From: an uncultured Oscillibacter sp.
GTDB lineage: Bacteria; Bacillota; Clostridia; Oscillospirales; Oscillospiraceae
Reading direction: 5' to 3'
Length of the DNA: 6,347 nucleotides
Assembly (NCBI GenBank): GCA_937884915.1
Contig: CALAAN010000194.1
Location: 1 to 6,347, forward strand
Positions 5,319-6,347 of the stretch are shown one piece after another (position 1 is the stretch's first letter; every line of letters starts with the position of its first letter). A program made the translations under genes and the position numbers. The notes under the pieces were generated by a model. That model ran no database searches. It was not told the DNA's origin and worked only from the letters and a program-made list of their open reading frames with translations.

Positions 5319-5359
5319 GTAAAAAACGAGGAACGAAGCAGGAGCACTTCGTTCCTCGT
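5319..5359 (-). terminator. Intrinsic terminator of the DUF4177-tatD unit
   Basis: On the minus strand a perfect 13-bp stem (ACGAGGAACGAAG and CTTCGTTCCTCGT; 5347-5359 with 5326-5338), with an 8-base loop, is followed by TTTTTT. It begins five bases after the tatD stop codon, separating this unit from the aminotransferase promoter. A textbook Rho-independent terminator. Confidence 0.95.
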
Positions 5360-5363
5360 CTGC

Positions 5364-6134
5364 TTATTCGATGCCGAAAAAGCGGCGGCCGTTTTCATTT
5401 GTCAGGGCGATGACCTCATCCGTGTCCATGCCGCGAATTTCCGCAAATTTTGCCGCGATGTGAAACACATTGCGCGAGTCGTTGCGCGTGCCGCGCACGG
5501 GGACGGGGGCCATGTACGGGCTGTCCGTTTCGAGCAGCACGCGGTCGAGCGGGACGATCTTCGCAACCTCGACGGTCTTCTTCGCGTTCTTGTAGGTCAG
5601 CGGGCCGTCGAAGCCGAGGTACCAGCCGCGCTTCAAGAGCTCCCGCGCGGTCTCGACACTGCCGGAGAAGCAGTGGAACACGCCGCGCACCTGCGGAAAC
5701 TCCTTCACGATGGCAAGGCAGTCGGCGTGCGCGTCGCGGTCGTGCACGATGACGGGGAGGTCCAACTCCTGCGCCAGCGCGAGCTGATCGCGAAAGACCT
5801 CCTGCTGGAATTCCCTCGGCGGATTCTGCTCCCAGTAGTAGTCGAGCCCGATCTCACCGATGGCAACGACCTTGGGGCTCTTCGCCCACGCGCGCAGCGT
5901 GTCGAGGCTCTCGCGCGTGTAGGGCGCGCAGTTTTCAGGATGCCAGCCGACGGCGGCGTAGACGTGGGGATACTGTTCCGCGAGCTCCACCGCGCGGCGC
6001 GAGGTATCCAAGTCGCAGCCGGGGTCGACGATCAGTCCCACGCCGTTTTCGGGCATGGACGCAAGCAGCGCCTCGCGGTCAGCGTCGAACGCCTCATCGT
6101 CGTAATGGGCGTGGGTGTCAAAAATCAGATTCAT
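5364..6134 (-). CDS. tatD: TatD-family metal-dependent hydrolase (DNase)
   Basis: A cytoplasmic TIM-barrel hydrolase of the amidohydrolase-like TatD family. Characterised members are Mg/Mn-dependent 3'-5' nucleases linked to DNA repair and RNA turnover. The 256-residue length is standard. The metal and catalytic ligands are all present: His8 and His10 in FDTHAHYDD, Glu94 in IGEIGLDYYW, His131 in VIVHDRDAH, His154 in FHCFSG and Asp204 in ETDSPYMAP. The family motif GPLTYKNAKK is at 177-186. The ATG overlaps the stop of the upstream DUF4177 gene (ATGA), with AGGAG 5 bases before it, implying translational coupling. It is followed at once by a strong terminator. Family membership is certain. Which paralogue (TatD, YcfH or YabD-like) and its natural substrate cannot be decided from sequence. 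Confidence 0.95.
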   Translation of the reverse strand: MNLIFDTHAHYDDEAFDADREALLASMPENGVGLIVDPGCDLDTSRRAVELAEQYPHVYAAVGWHPENCAPYTRESLDTLRAWAKSPKVVAIGEIGLDYYWEQNPPREFQQEVFRDQLALAQELDLPVIVHDRDAHADCLAIVKEFPQVRGVFHCFSGSVETARELLKRGWYLGFDGPLTYKNAKKTVEVAKIVPLDRVLLETDSPYMAPVPVRGTRNDSRNVFHIAAKFAEIRGMDTDEVIALTNENGRRFFGIE

Positions 6135-6328
6135 TTCTTCTCCTGCTCAAAGATGAGGTCATATTCAAGGATCGCGCCGTTCGACAACTGCGTCAAAGGC
6201 AGGAAGCCGACATAGCGCCACCCCTCTTCCGCCGCGCGGTCGATGATATTCCGGTATTCGGGGTCGAGCGAAAATCCGCCAAGGAAAGCTGCCTTGGCGG
6301 CGACTTTTACATGAAAGTATTCGTACAT
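6131..6328 (-). CDS. DUF4177-type small protein
   Basis: A 65-residue protein without signal peptide or membrane segment. The pattern is that of DUF4177: an N-terminal beta-strand (YEYFHVKV), a short helix (EYRNIIDRAAEEG) leading to the GW turn (EEGWRYVGFLP, with Trp37), and a closing strand (AILEYDLIFEQEKK). No biochemical function is established for this family. AAAGGAG lies 9 bases before the ATG, and the complete protein fits between that site and the stop. Its last codons overlap the tatD start by 4 bases, so the two are translated from one mRNA, whose promoter lies beyond the window edge. Family assignment is from recognisable pattern, not a search. Confidence 0.8.
   Translation of the reverse strand: MYEYFHVKVAAKAAFLGGFSLDPEYRNIIDRAAEEGWRYVGFLPLTQLSNGAILEYDLIFEQEKK
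6276..6300 (-). other. Perfect hairpin inside the 5' part of the DUF4177 gene
   Basis: CCGCCAAGG (6300-6292 on the minus strand) pairs perfectly with CCTTGGCGG (6284-6276) around a 7-base loop and is followed by ATTTTCGC. It falls within codons 10-18 (around AAKAAFLGG). The T-run is too short for a standard terminator. It may be chance, or may slow ribosomes or RNA polymerase early in the transcript. Confidence 0.35.
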
Positions 6329-6347
6329 GGCTCTTTTCTCCTTTGCA

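Noticed and set aside
5262..6215. 317-codon plus-strand frame
   Set aside because: Antisense shadow of the TatD gene and part of the DUF4177 gene. No motif or ribosome binding site supports it.
1..6347. CRISPR arrays, insertion sequences, tRNA or rRNA genes, phage or integrase genes
   Set aside because: No regularly spaced repeats, transposase motifs, terminal inverted repeats flanking genes, or tRNA/rRNA-like folds were found on either strand.

Overview
The window looks like chromosome from a moderately GC-rich Gram-positive anaerobe, most likely of class Clostridia (Oscillospirales/Ruminococcaceae-like). This is an inference from the AGGAGG-type ribosome binding sites, SigA-type promoters, lipoprotein signal, T-tract terminators, a lysine riboswitch and a DUF4177 protein; no marker gene fixes the taxon. 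All recognisable genes are on the minus strand, so transcription runs from high to low coordinates. The long plus-strand open frames are antisense shadows.

In transcription order: (1) 6328-5319 is a two-gene unit, a DUF4177 small protein overlapping a TatD-family metal-dependent hydrolase by 4 bases, closed by a textbook terminator. (2) 5203-3466 starts with a strong promoter and a 38-codon leader peptide carrying a Met-rich run, followed by an intrinsic terminator. This has the architecture of a ribosome-mediated attenuator. Next comes a 37-codon relic-like frame that begins like an ABC ATPase (possibly metN), then a PLP-dependent class I/II aminotransferase. (3) 3356-15 is an amino-acid uptake operon: promoter, a convincing lysine riboswitch (L box) with its terminator, then a lipoprotein substrate-binding protein, a permease with an unusual N-terminal membrane extension, and a polar-amino-acid ABC ATPase.

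The riboswitch lets the substrate be predicted: the transporter most likely imports lysine and is shut off when lysine is plentiful. The aminotransferase appears to be controlled separately by charging of a tRNA, best guess tRNA-Met. So the window holds two neighbouring units with different amino-acid-sensing RNA controls, one sensing a metabolite directly and one through leader-peptide translation. The leader attenuator with its downstream gene stub is the least ordinary part of the window.
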